The notes under the pieces were generated by a model that made no database searches, was not told the DNA's origin, and saw only the letters and a program-made list of their open reading frames with translations. From Agapetus fuscipes (lineage: Eukaryota > Arthropoda > Insecta > Trichoptera > Glossosomatidae): a DNA stretch of 64,000 nucleotides. The stretch is from the NCBI GenBank assembly GCA_951799405.1, contig OX637332.1, forward strand, positions 7,879,001-7,943,000, in the 5' to 3' direction. Positions 44,356 through 55,722 of this stretch are shown here, piece by piece. The position numbers and the translations under genes are program-made. Within the stretch, counting starts at the first letter, position 1. Each line of letters opens with the position of its first letter.

Positions 44356-44600
44356 TGTTATAATGATTGCATATTTATGTATTGTTTTATAATAAAAGTA
44401 CAGTTAGAAAAATACTATTTAAGGGAATTATTTTTTATTGATAAAAAGTGTTTGCTCCTCAGCTATAAGATGAATGAAAGAGAAAACAATATTGTTACAA
44501 ACAAATATTGTTGTGTAATTGTTTTGAAGAAGCCAAAAAAACTTAAAAGTGTTCAACAAAAAATAAAAGAAAAATAAATTAAATATTTCACGTCCATTAC

Positions 44601-44667
44601 CTTGACATGCGACAAGCCTAAAGATCCGCCAAAGACAATAAAGAGTTAAAAAGTATAAAAGAGACAT
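44601..44667 (-). other. Possible upstream GALNT exon
   Basis: An ATG-opened frame of 22 codons plus one base ends at a GT donor (TCAAG|GTAATG). Spliced to the acceptor at 43611-43612 it stays in frame with the GALNT start. It could be an alternative first exon or chance; the 43608 ATG already gives a good membrane anchor. Confidence 0.3.
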
Positions 44668-45234
44668 TTTTAAATAAAAAAATGGCTTTTAGATAGAGCA
44701 ATGATTATTGCAAAGACACGTTTTTTGCTTAACTGCAGATTGTAGTGACTAATCCAAAAATAAAACAGCAACTGACTAAACATTAAAATCAGAAACACCT
44801 ATCATATATTATGTAGGTAAGTAAGTTGCTTTAAAGTCATAAAAATATTTACAACTACTTTATATAATGATGGTTACACATTGATTTATATACATGGGTT
44901 TCTCAGTTAAATGGACGTTTTTTCTATTTTATAGGAGACAAAACAAAACACAAAAAAAGTGTAAAAATCCTGCAGTTTAGAAGTTTTTCATGAGCACTTA
45001 CTTATAATTAGTTCACTTACTATGAGAAGTTACACACAATATTTTTTTTATCCACCATTTCTCAAATCAGTGAATTAGTCCTTACTTAATTAGTTTTACC
45101 TTTAAGGTGGCAGTACATTTAATAAAACGTGGATTTAGTACCTAATCTAATCTGCAGATTTTAGTATGCAATTCCATGCAATTTCAAACATATAGCATTT
45201 GCGAGTGAAACCTATGAATTCAACGGGTCGAGAC

Positions 45235-46023
45235 TAGTGTCCGACCGAAAGTGTACTTTCACTTTCGGCCGAAAGCCGTAGCCGAATTTCGGCAAAATTC
45301 TACTTTCGGCAGAAAGCCGAAAGCCGAAGCCGAAACTGAAAGCCGTAGCCGAAAGTATGTATATTATTTAAGTGCCTAGTTAGTTATGCATTATTTAGTT
45401 AGAAGGATATGCAAGTAACAATAAAAGGTGTTTACAATTCTGGGAACTTTTTTATTCAATGCAAAACTATATGCAATTTTTTTTTAAATTACTAATAGGT
45501 ACAACTATTAATAATTAAAAATCAAACAAATTAAAAAACTTACAAAACTTTTCATGTTTCTTTCATCGCCTAATTAAGTTAAACAAATGCAACAAAAATA
45601 CTTTATATAAGAAATTAAATGAAATGAAAATAAAAACAATTATAAAAAACGGTAATAAAAAAAACTTTTCATGTTTAAGTCAACGCCCAATTAGTTATAC
45701 AGGGCGTAAACGACCGTCAAGTCAGTCAATCTTCTTATTTTAAAATACATATGTTCTCCATATGTTGTGTATGTGTAGTACACGAATATGAAAGAATTTT
45801 TCAATTTATTTAAGATTTTTTAAACTTTTATTCGTCTAAAGGCCGCCAATCGCATCGCGGCGTTCGCGTCGCGTTGCGTGCGCGCGGGTGGTCGGTTTGT
45901 CTGCCTAACTTTCGGTTGGGCCGAAAGTGACCACTACTTTCGGCCGAAACCGTAAGTTTGCCGAATGTGGCAAATATTGGCCGAAAGGCCGAAAGCCGAA
46001 ACCGAATATTCGGTCGGACACTA
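45235..46023. mobile_element. hAT-type MITE with CCGAAAG arrays
   Basis: Ends TAGTGTCCGACCGAA and its complement TTCGGTCGGACACTA, flanked by a perfect 8-bp duplication GTCGAGAC (45227-45234, 46024-46031). Both subterminal regions are arrays of CCGAAAG/CTTTCGG units on both strands. 789 bp, no transposase. An AT-rich middle and a GC-rich right shoulder near 45840-45900. Confidence 0.92.
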
Positions 46024-46562
46024 GTCGAGACAAGCCTAATGTCAACCTTTTTATTCAAAACATGTGCAAACAAATACGCATTTCTTTTGAAGTCTGAAAA
46101 AACCTTCCCGGCATTTAAGTAAACTTAGGTAAGAAGAATATAGCGAAACTGGAAATAATATCTGACATCCTTGGATTCGAACCTGATACTTCCAGCACAG
46201 AAAATGGACACTCTTTCAGCTAACTTATCATCAATGGGAGAATATTTTATAAGTAAAAAAAAAAAAATTGAGTTTTACATACAAAAAAAAATACAAAAAC
46301 ATGTTATTTCAAATACATATAAAGAAAAATCTTTCAAGTTATTTGAGTGAATATCCTTATATGCCATTTAGACAAAGATACCAAGTGAGTGACATCAGAT
46401 GTTTTAAGATAACATCAGTATACGTTCAGATTTACATACACCTACATTTGGTTCCATGGCAGTGAGGTCTTACGGATTACATAAACTTCTATTAAAAAGG
46501 ATACTGAAAGACGGAGTGGGAAGAAGATGCCTATCTAATGAAAATGTGACATATTTCCAATC

Positions 46563-46785
46563 ATAATCTATAATCTATAATCTAAGTTGCAAGGATATAT
46601 TCATTTAAAGCTCTCAGATGTATGCCCACAAACCAACAAGTGTAGTTCGCGCTTACAAATGCTGAATGTGTACTTACAAATAAAATCCAAACCTCAAATG
46701 AACATAAGCCCCACAACTTTTGCCGACCTTCCCTGAAACAGGGGTGACATTGGCAAAGTGAACCATTTTTTACAGTATGGGTGAT
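46563..46785 (-). repeat. R235 repeat copy
   Basis: AATCTATAATCTATAATC start, TTCGCGCTTACAAATGCTGA, CTTCCCTGAAACAGGGGTGA, to TTTTTTACAGTATGGGTGAT, where it is truncated. Confidence 0.8.
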
Positions 46786-46999
46786 ATAACTTTAAAAGAA
46801 ATACGATGGAATGCGGAATAAAAACTTCTAATATAGGTAAGAGACTTTATTTCTATCAATTACTTTGGCAGAGTCTGATTTTCTTTGACTTTTTTCTAAC
46901 ACTCTATTTGTGGGTAATGAATAAAAAATTTTTGTGAAATATTTCAAAGATCTATACTTATTTTGGGATAATTCTATTTTACATTCCTTGACTTATAGG

Positions 47000-48043
47000 T
47001 AGGGACTGGAAAAAAGTGGTGTTATTTTTTGCGAAATTCGCGTTATTTTTTTGGGAAATTCGCGTTATTTTTGATCAAAAACAGGGAAATTCGCGTTATT
47101 TTTTATGATAAACGGGGAGATTCGGTGTAATTTTTAGGGTTGATTTGATCGAAATAAAGGTTTATGTCATTGCAAAACTCTAGATTTTACTAATATTTAC
47201 AATTTATTATATAAACAACAATATGTATCTTCAAAAACAATGAATAAACAACATCTGAATCAATACGAGTTACAACTTACAAAAAAACATTGATTGAAAA
47301 AAGTATTAATATTTGAATGACACTCCGAATACCCTGCAATATCCTTTTAAAATATTAAATTTAGTCTCTCTAGATGAGGGTTATCTTTTTCGAGGGATGT
47401 TGGCTTTTATGAAAGCCTCAAGTTGTGCTCTTGGCTAATCCAGCAGCAGCTTCACTCCTTGATGTATTTCCTATTTCATTGATGTCACGATTCAAGTCTG
47501 TTTGGATGTCCAGGACAGTTCTGCTTATCATTTATTTTTTTAATAAAATAGATTTGTGAATAGGAATGCAATTCACCAACCTACTCTGCCTGGCCAGAAA
47601 CAGGTATTAATATCATTAATGAAAAAATCATTACGAGTATTGTTCATTTTAATTAATTATTCATTTATAATTACCCAATTACATTTGTTGAACCAGGATC
47701 AAATTTATGGTCAAATGACCCAGGCGGGGATCGAACCCCGCGTCTAGCGTTCTAGCGTGTTTCAACGTTGAAAGATCAGTCCACTTGGCCCCCTCGGCTA
47801 TAACACCGACCATTTTTTCTGTGCTTTGCACCTTGCAAAGGGTTTTCACAGGAATCTTTTCTTTCCCACAAAATAGTTGCGTTGCAGAAGCGACACATAA
47901 CAACTTTTTCGCACAATTTCTACCAAAAGTACGAAAATTCGCGATATTTGCATAAAACCTCAAATTTCGCGTTATTCGCGTAAAAACATCAAAATTCGCG
48001 AATAAATTCGTTTTATCGCGATCGCGAAATTTTCCAGTCCCTA
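47000..48043. mobile_element. hAT-type MITE nested in R235
   Basis: Ends TAGGGACTGGAAAA and TTTTCCAGTCCCTA; perfect 8-bp duplication CTTATAGG at 46992-46999 and 48044-48051. Subterminal arrays of AAATTCGCGTTATT units occur on both sides (47030-47125 and 47930-48030). It contains a SINE2. No transposase. Confidence 0.9.
47522..47818 (-). mobile_element. SINE2 copy nested in hAT MITE
   Basis: Minus orientation: head GTTATAGCCGAGGGGGCC with B box GGGTTCGATCCCCG (type II, Leu/Ser-like), ATTTGATCCTGGTTCAAC, GTTTCTGGCCAGGCAG, GGTTGGTGAATTGCATTCC, then a T/A-rich 3' end. The best-kept SINE2 head in the window. Confidence 0.82.
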
Positions 48044-48419
48044 CTTATAGGTTGGTATGAGGCTGACCACCCATACTATAAAAAATGGTTCACTTTGCCA
48101 ATGTCACCCCTGTTTCAGGGAAGGTCGGCAAAAGTTGTGGGGCTTATGTTCATTTGAGGTTTGGATTCTATTTGTAAGTACACATTCAGCATTTGTAAGC
48201 GCGAACTACACTTGTTGGTTTGTGGGCATACATCTGAGAGCTTTAAATGAATATATCCTTGCAACTTAGATTATAGATTATTACATATTTTTTTTTTGGG
48301 TATATTTCACGTTCATTTTATTGAGAGATTCAACATGGTCTGTCAATTTTATCAGGGTTGGATGTAAGCACAGAAGATGTTAATCATTAGTTCATTACAT
48401 TACAGGTTAGGTAACAACC

Positions 48420-48905
48420 ATGTGAATCTTCCATGTTGAATTTTAAGTCAAAATTACTTCAGCGCTGCTCCCTGCTTTCAAGGACATCTTCCAACACCCA
48501 AACAAAAGACTCGCGTCCAGAAATTACATCTGAACAACTGATGATCGTTGTTAAGAAGTTGGCTCCATTGAAAGTCCATATGGGACGAGCAATGTGTAAA
48601 AGCCTAAGCGTCTTTGGAATGATGTAGTATCAGAAAATATGCTAAACAATTTTTGAATTTCAATTTTAACCAATCACTCTGCCACACCAGGAAGTCCCAG
48701 AGTTCAATCTTCTGAGAGAACTGTGGACGCCCTTATATAGGGTCTGCACCAAACAATGCTGTTACTTCTTATTGAATACATTGATATCAACCTTTTCTCC
48801 AAGATGTGACTTTGGGGCGAAGAACCAGACTGTTTGGCACAAATTGGAGGAGTGCCCAGCAAGAGACTCCCTCCTGGCCTCAAAGACCTTTACGAAGCCA
48901 TGCCA
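48420..48905 (+). pseudogene. Possible LINE C-terminal relic
   Basis: Near 48800-48900 the plus strand reads CDFGAKNQTVWHKLEECPAR, which resembles the Cys-His end of some non-LTR ORF2 proteins (C-x-C/x-G...H...CP). The upstream part is not recognisable. Confidence 0.4.
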
Positions 48906-48921
48906 GAAGCAATAAGGTGGA

Positions 48922-49409
48922 TGGAGAGTTTGGGTATACGCACGTGACGCGATCCAATAGCCAAAATATTAAATAGTTATTCTTGCCTGCCATACGCAAA
49001 ATAAAATAATTGTTACTGCAAAAAAAAATGGTATGCAAGATAGTGGAGAGTTTGGGTATACGCACGTGACGCGATCCAATAGCCAAAATATTAAATAGTT
49101 ACTCTTGCCTGCCATACGCAAAATAAAATAATTGTTACTGCAAAAAAAAATGGTATGCAAGATAGTGGAGAGTTTGGGTATACGCACGTGACGCGATCCA
49201 ATAGCCAAAATATTAAATAGTTACTCTTGCCTGCCATACGCAAAATAAAATAATTGTTACTGCAAAAAAAAATGGTATGCAAGATAGTGGAGAGTTTGGG
49301 TATACGCACGTGACGCGATCCAATAGCCAAAATATTAAATAGTTACTCTTGCCTGCCATACACAAAATAAAATAATTGTTACTGCAAAAAAAAAATGGTA
49401 TGCAAGATA
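48922..49409 (+). repeat. 122-bp tandem repeat, four units
   Basis: Units start at 48922, 49044, 49166 and 49288 (TGGAGAGTTTGGGTATACG). Near-identical; differences are A-run length and single bases. Each unit has one CACGTG palindrome followed by ACGCG. Minus-strand ORFs across it (MAIGSRHVR...) are repeat translations. Confidence 0.95.
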
Positions 49410-50391
49410 GTTGTATATTCCAACTTCCTGTCACACTGTCATCGAAGTAGTCGCATGCGGTGACTGGAACCTGTTTGTTTTCACAGGTTAAGGAGCCAAC
49501 TTTATTATTCAGAACTATTGACAAAAAAACGAAATTCGAACAATAGTGAGATTAACTTTTCATTTCAAGAAGTTTTATTGTCGTAAATTTTGAGTTTGTG
49601 ATAAGCAAAAGAAAACAATAAAACGTGACCCAATGATGCAAATAAATTAAATAAAAACTAACAATGCTCTTGAAGTGTTGGTCCACAACATGAAACATCA
49701 ATGGAAGGATAAACTTACTTAAGTCAATAGGGAAGCGCAATGTTACAAAGTTGTAACTTCAACAGGAAGGATTGTATTTTCTATTACATACTCGAAGAAC
49801 TGAGACCGAAGAAACTTAACTTGACAAAAATCACATTCACAAGAGAAATGTCAACGCAGCATGATGGCATGATGTAAACCCTACAATAATATAATGCTGT
49901 AACTGATGAAATCATCAATTTCCCTACCAGTAAGGAATATGATACTTATTTTTTATAATCTTTTATAATTTATTTAATTTTCATGTAGTAATGGTGTACA
50001 ACTCATTTTTTAACATTGTTTCGTTAATAAAACTCATAACGAAACGAATTTAAAAAAATTAAAAACTTGTAAAAAAAACTTATTCCTTTTATCATCATGT
50101 CGGGGAACTGAAACACTATTACTTTATGAGTCCTACTTCACAACTTAATGGAAACAAATCTACTCGAATTTACTTTTTAATTAATGCGTTATTTAAAATC
50201 TACAAAATTACAAACTATGAAACCCGTCACATTTTATAATTCGTTCATCCAAATTTGTAGGTATTTTAATCAATATTTTTATTTACTTCAATAGCCATTT
50301 GTGAAAAAAACAAACTAGAAGAAGAAACTCGCTGCATAAAATGTCAACAAGCGAATAATTTGAATATCTCAGGGAAATTAAATTTAGAACA

Positions 50392-53300
50392 ATGTCGTTT
50401 TTGAATTTTCGTTCATCCTTCGACACGTCTAAAAAGGTGTGCCGATCGTGTCTCTCCAATACAGAGGACGGTGAAATGCAGGATATATTCGAGACTGGCT
50501 TTGTCGAAGCGTTTTCCTACTGCACGGCCCTCCAGGCGTCACCAAGCGATGGCTTGCCACCCACTCTGTGCCGGGAGTGCGTGGATTTAATAAACACATT
50601 CTACTTCTTCAAGCAGCAGTGCAGCAGATCTGATGAAATCCTCAGGGGACTGCCTACGGTATGTGCTTCTTTTCTTCCATGCTTTTTCCAGACCATTCTT
50701 CCATTAACAGTATGAGAGTTTCTGTATTTTTGGAAGGAATTTTCAGGACAAGGGAGTCGAAGTAGAGTTCCGAATTTGAAAAAAAAATTTCATCTGGCAA
50801 ATGCCACAGGTTTATGCGACTAGGGTCTCTGCAATACCTATAAACTGGTTGGTGACACAGCTCTATGAAGTCACAATTTCTGTCTTTGTCAAGTCTATTG
50901 TGACTGAAGTTGGAAGCTTTCATGACCAGCTTTGAATGAAATGCTTATTCAGGATTTTTTTGGGTTAGGCTACGTTTTCCTTGCAGTTAGCAATAATTAC
51001 TAACATCGCACGTTTAATAATAAAGAGCATTAACTCAAAAAACAAGAATGTTGGGAAATCACGTTTAAAGTTCAGACACCCAGTACAGCTTATATGGGAT
51101 GAAAAAGGCGGCCGATGTTTTATCTCGGTCATATTCGTCCAAATTGAACGGCTGTCGCATTCTACCTATTCTTCTCGCATTGTTCTTGCGTTTTATTACA
51201 AAATCTCGATTTTCCCAATTTTCGAGTTATTTCTCTTTATTATTAAGCGTGCGACATGACAGTTGCCATGAGGAATTGTACGTACAAACGCCTATAATGT
51301 CTCTTCTTCATGCATGGTTGACACTTATTTCTGATGCAGATTTATGAAGTGAGTGTTGATGGTTGGATTGAAAGTTGTTGTTAGTTGTAATATTTTGTAA
51401 AGGTCTTTGTGTGTTGGGTGTTATTAAATAAAACTCTTGCATGCCCTTTTCTTACACGCAAATTTTTATTGTTTTTTCCAAGCTATTGTTTTTGGGAACA
51501 AAAGAAGCAGCATTCTAAAATTCAAAATTAACAGCCCTGTTAGGTACAGAATCACTACAGAGGTCCCCTCCAGCATTTGCCAAGGGCAGATGCGATGAAA
51601 GTGGTGATCGGTGAATCTTGACTTCTCTTAGATTTTTAGTAGAATCTGTCTGGAAAGTGCACTTTTCGGCCCGATCTTGTTGTAGTGGTTGTCCGGTGGT
51701 TGCTGCTTGTTGCAGCAGTGTTTGCTGTGCCGTTGTTCGGCGATTGGTTGTGCTGTAGTTCAGCGGTTGTTTGTTGTGCTGGGCAGCTATGTTGGGCGAC
51801 GTTCAAACCTCCAGGGCCTCGTTGCGCTGGCTGGAATTGAGGAGTCGGCTGCAGCGGGAGTTGCTGTAGTTCAGCGGTTGCTGCTTGTTGCAGCAGTGTT
51901 TGTTGTGCCGTAGTTCGGCGGGTTGCTGCTTGTTGCAGCAGTTGCTGTGCCGTAGTTCGGCGGGTTGCTGCTTGTTGCAGCAGTTGCTGTGCCATAGTTT
52001 GGCGGGTTGCTGCTTTTTGCAGCAGTTGCTGTGCCATAGTTTGGCGGGTTGCTGCTTGTTGCAGCAGTTGCTGTGCCATAGTTTGGCGGGTTGCTGCTTG
52101 TTGCAGCAGTTGCTGTGCCGTAGTTTGGCGGGTTGCTGCTTGTTGCAGCAGTTGCTGTGCCATAGTTTGGCGGGTTGCTGCTTGTTGCAGCAGTTGTTGT
52201 TCCGTAGTTCGGCGGGTTGCTGCTGGTTGCATCATGGTGGTTGCTGTTACAATATCAGCTACAATCGTGAGCGTTGCATCATCCAGACTCATTACCAAGT
52301 GGCCAAATTTTGTTATGTCCACAGGCGGAATTGGCCTGGCGGAATTGTGTTTCCGCTCGGAGAATCCACAACGCGGCATTCTCCTTCCAGAAAGGAGCTA
52401 GCTTGACGCTAACCGCAATGCACGTGTGTGGTCGGATTTTCGCCGGTCGCCATTTTTTTTTTTTGACAAAATGGTTTTCAAACACTATTTTTGGTGAAAA
52501 CTTGTTGACACTTGGTTGGAACACAATTTAATTGGAATAACACCCTTTTTAACTGTTTATTCAAGTCGGGGTCACCAATGTAAAGGTCTTTGTGTGTTGG
52601 GTGTTATTAAATAAAACTCTTGCATGCCCTTTTCTTACACGCAAATTTTTATTGTTTTTTCCAAGCTATTGTTTTTGGGAACAAAAGAAGCAGCATTCTA
52701 AAATTCAAAATTAACAGCCCTGTTAGGTACAGAATCACTACAATTTAAAGCAATTTGTCATTTTATAAGGCGCCATTTTATGAAATTAAATTCACTGCAA
52801 GGGCACTGCATTATATTCGTCAAGTATGCACAATATGTCACAAGTATTTATTTAAATGTAATTTTTGTTTAACATTTCAGCTATCTGAAGTTCCACCAAC
52901 AGTGAAAGAAGAACCTGATAAGCTAAACAACTCATTTGATGATGACGATGATGACGACGACGACAATGATAATGTAAATTTTGATTCGGTCCATGAAAGT
53001 GAAGATCAAGACATACCTACAACATCTGACAAAACTCAAGAAGTTACTTCTGGGGAAAATTTTATTCCTCGCAGAACTAGAATACAGCCTCAGGAAGTTA
53101 TTGAACTCCGAGAAAAGATAATGAAAGATGTGACTCTGAGAGACGATGGCAAGTTTGTGTGCAATATTTGTGGAAAAGATTTTCAAATGAAGCCCAGCAT
53201 CATTACACATATCAAGATCCACATGGGTATTATAAAAATCACTTGTGACATCTGTGGCAAAAGCTGTACAACAACTGCCAATCTGAAAGTGAGTAATCAA

Positions 53301-54247
53301 TCAAATTGTAATAAAGATCTTGTAGTATTTTTTTTTTGAAATCACTCCTATAATTGCAAACATGCAAGACTCTATGTGGCCGGAGAATACTGGAGATACT
53401 TTGCTGTAATTATAATAATTACAGAGACATTATGTTAACTCATACAACTGTTACAGCCATGATACTTGTTTATGCATGCACGGTGATCAAGCGCATTTAA
53501 GTACAAGAATATAGACATTGAATAAAAATATTATACTTTGAAACTTTCTTTGTATTCCAACCTATAAGTCAATGACAATTGTCTAATATTTATGTTACAG
53601 ATTTTCTTACACCTGCAATCGTCTGAATACTCAGTCTGAATTACAAATGTTTTCATACAGGTCCTCAGGCTTTCAAATGAATCTCATATAATAATTATGG
53701 ATGAATATGAGTTTCCTTGTGATATTAATCCTAAATGATAGTTCAACCCTGACAGTGATCTAATGTTACTTTTTTGTTTTAATTGTTTTAGAATCACATG
53801 AGGACTCACAATCCAGAAAAGCCATTCAAGTGCGAACTGTGCGACAAACATTTCAAGCACGAGTTCTCCGCTGTTCTCCACAAAAAGCGGCACAACGACG
53901 ATGACAAAGACTTCATGTGCTCCATCTGTGGAAAGCTGGCCGTAAACATCAACGAGCTAAGGATACATATGAGATACCACAGTACGGAGAAACCACATCA
54001 ATGCCCGTTCTGTCCCAAATCCTTCAAGACAAGAAGCAGTTTGAGTCTACACAAAGTTTTCCATTCTGATAAAAGACCTTATTCCTGTAATGTTTGCACT
54101 AAAAGTTTTAAAACTAGAACCGCTTGCAAGAAGCACAATCTCATTCATATCGGTATTAAAGAATTTGTATGCCACATTTGTCAGAGGGCTTTTCTAGTCA
54201 AAAATAAACTCACTCGTCATATGAAATCACATGAAAATAGTTTTTAA
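50392..54247 (+). CDS. ZAD-C2H2 zinc-finger transcription factor
   Basis: Three exons, join(50392..50658, 52881..53288, 53792..54247); GT-AG introns, all phase 0; 376 aa. Insect DNA-binding regulator of the ZAD family. Residues 15-80: ZAD domain with zinc ligands C17, C20, C60 and C63 (CRSC ... LCREC), used for dimerisation. Residues ~105-130: acidic linker with a run of Asp. Residues ~181-372: seven C2H2 fingers, the second split by intron 2. Finger 1 is VCNICGKDF...HIKIH; the last is CHICQRAF...HMKSH; several linkers are TEKPH/NPEKP-like. The fourth finger (CSICGKLAVN) lacks the usual Phe. Exon-1 ATG follows AACA and no upstream in-frame start is evident. Intron 1 hosts a non-autonomous LTR element. 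The ortholog cannot be named. Intact. Confidence 0.9.
51396..52742 (-). mobile_element. Non-autonomous gypsy-type LTR element in an intron
   Basis: 164-bp direct repeats at 51396-51559 and 52579-52742 with no difference seen by eye; TG...CA ends; 4-bp duplication ATTT (51392-51395, 52743-52746). Orientation is minus: a PBS TGGTGACCCCGACTTG follows the LTR at 52579, and a purine tract GGAGGGGACC precedes the other. The interior of about 1.0 kb keeps only pieces of a Gag N terminus (APFWKENAALW in one frame, DITKFGHLVMSLDDATL in the other) and a Pol-like end (RSGRKVHFPDRFY), joined by a glutamine-rich minisatellite. No protease or RT. Antisense to the host gene. Confidence 0.9.
51636..52379 (-). 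CDS. Q-rich fused remnant ORF of the non-autonomous element
   Basis: 247 codons from an ATG at 52379. The N-terminal part (VDITKFGHLVMSLDDATL) is like the conserved start of gypsy Gag. The middle is about eight units of 14 residues (LLQQAATRQTMAQQ with T/R changes, 42 bp each). The end RSGRKVHFPDRFY resembles a Pol C terminus. It has no enzyme domain. Whether it is translated is unknown; the repeat frame is open on both strands. Confidence 0.55.
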   Translation of the reverse strand: MPRCGFSERKHNSARPIPPVDITKFGHLVMSLDDATLTIVADIVTATTMMQPAATRRTTEQQLLQQAATRQTMAQQLLQQAATRQTTAQQLLQQAATRQTMAQQLLQQAATRQTMAQQLLQKAATRQTMAQQLLQQAATRRTTAQQLLQQAATRRTTAQQTLLQQAATAELQQLPLQPTPQFQPAQRGPGGLNVAQHSCPAQQTTAELQHNQSPNNGTANTAATSSNHRTTTTTRSGRKVHFPDRFY

Positions 54248-55050
54248 ATGGAATTAGTTACCGTAATGTTTTTGTACCAAAAATTTGTCACTTAACTAAT
54301 CTTGTAGATAGAATAAGTTGATTATAGGCTGTCATATTTTCTTAAATGCTGTAAAAAAATCTATTCATAAAATATTTGAGCTCTTGTTAAATTGAATGGA
54401 TATGAAATATGTGAAAAACTTAAATAATTATAGAAATGTGAGGGGAAACTAAAGACAGATTATTTTATTGTCAGTAATCTCGATAGTTGTCAACGCAACC
54501 AGTTTAAACTCTTATAGCTTAAAGTCGCCATATTTAATTTTGGACATTCTTTGTTAGCACACTCCAGATGCGGTGTTTCGGTGCAAAAGTTTTATAAAAT
54601 ATGTTCCCCAATATAATAATTATTTAGGACCCTTGATTTCTTTGTTCAATTGTAGTCTAGTAGTAAAGAGAAAATTTTTTTTTTTACCCAGAACTGAAAA
54701 TCCATGGAAATTATTTGATATCCTAAACCTAAAGCCTCAGTTTCTGCTATTCCAAATGTTGGCTTATGTGAAGAGTTTTTTTTTTTATTTTAAAAATAAT
54801 TAGGTTTACATCAAACTAGTCAAGAAAAGTATTATTACTTTTAGTGAAAGTCAAATAAAAGTTTTAAACTTTCACTTACATGGTTGGGCATTGGATGATG
54901 AATTGTTTTGTTTTAAATTGATGCACATCAGATTAACTTTACACTTTAAAAACAATCATGTATCTGTTAAACGTAACTCAAAATAATTGTAAAAGTACAA
55001 GAGTTTGTGTATTAACATTGTGAAGATTAAATTTCAATTAATAATGTAAA

Positions 55051-55056
55051 AATAAA
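55051..55056 (+). terminator. Candidate polyadenylation signal of the ZAD gene
   Basis: AATAAA 800 nt after the stop in AAAAATAAAACAC, before the repeat-rich region. Earlier weaker copies exist. Confidence 0.35.
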
Positions 55057-55095
55057 ACACAAAGTTTTTCTTCACAAGTTGATTTATTTCCTTGA

Positions 55096-55148
55096 GCGCT
55101 TTCAATGTTATAACACCCTCATTCTCTTGATGATGGTGTGAAAGCGCT
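55096..55148. repeat. Small palindrome
   Basis: AGCGCTTTCA and TGAAAGCGCT flank an inner pair AACACC/GGTGT. The right half reads TTGATGATGGTGTGAAAGCGC, a distant echo of the TTGAAGA...GAAA motif in other foldbacks. Confidence 0.55.
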
Positions 55149-55167
55149 AATCTAATCTAAGCTGCAA

Positions 55168-55170
55168 AGA

Positions 55171-55205
<35 letters not shown>

Positions 55206-55490
55206 ATAAACAAAATATAAATACAAATTTATTTTAAAACAAGTAATATTTCTAAATAATAATAAAAACTTAATTGTTATTTCCTCACCAATTGAAGAGC
55301 CAAGCTCTTGTGCTTGGTGAGGGAATCGCAGCTATCTTAAATAAATTATGTTCTTAATTTATATTCTATATAATATAATGAGATAAAAACTTAATATAAT
55401 ACTTAAAGGAAAAAAATATAGGTAATACACAAGAATAAATCAAAAAATAAACTAACAATATAAAAAATGAAAAAAATCAGAAATTAGAAA
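55168..55490. repeat. T-run and AT-rich repeat end with a hairpin
   Basis: A T-run of about 30 at 55171-55201 could be the poly-A tail of a minus-strand retroelement. The following sequence has an inverted pair CCTCACCAA/TTGGTGAGG (55284-55323) around GAGCCAAGCTC. No coding remnant. Confidence 0.4.
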
Positions 55491-55498
55491 ATATATCA

Positions 55499-55722
55499 TT
55501 TAAGATTTATATTAAATGCATTCCCACAAGCAGACATGTATAATTTCGCGCTAACACATGCCGCATGTGGACCTACAACATAAAAACCCAATCTCAAATG
55601 AACATAAGCCCTGCAACTCTTGCCGTCCTTCCCTGAAACAGGGGTGACATTGGCAAAGTGAACAATTTTTACAGTATGGGTGGTCAGCCGCATACCAACC
55701 TATAAGTCAACGAACATACATG
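55499..55722 (-). repeat. R235 repeat copy
   Basis: CATTCCCACAAGCAGACATG, TTTCGCGCTAACACATGCCG, CCTTCCCTGAAACAGGGGTG, CATACCAACCTATAAGTCAA. Confidence 0.8.

Larger units (their letters stand above)
46985..48278 (+). repeat. R235 copy split by a hAT insertion
   Basis: CCTTGACTTATAGG at 46986-46999 continues as CTTATAGGTTGGTATGAGG at 48044 after the hAT element, then runs to CTTAGATTATAGATTA near 48280. The R235 is older than the hAT insertion. Confidence 0.85.

Noticed and set aside
47690..47818. tRNA gene on minus strand
   Set aside because: Leu/Ser-like head of SINE2, with a SINE body following.
48922..49409. CRISPR array
   Set aside because: Units are contiguous with no spacers, 122 bp long, in a eukaryotic genome; it is a tandem repeat.
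48880..49524. Several minus-strand ORFs beginning MAIGSRHVR
   Set aside because: Repeat-unit translations of the 122-bp tandem array.
51885..52406. Cys/Leu-rich plus-strand ORF of 173 aa
   Set aside because: Antisense of the glutamine minisatellite; the 42-bp unit has no stops in this frame.
53684..53893. Minus-strand 69-aa ORF over the third zinc-finger exon
   Set aside because: Antisense of the C2H2 exon and intron; no domain.
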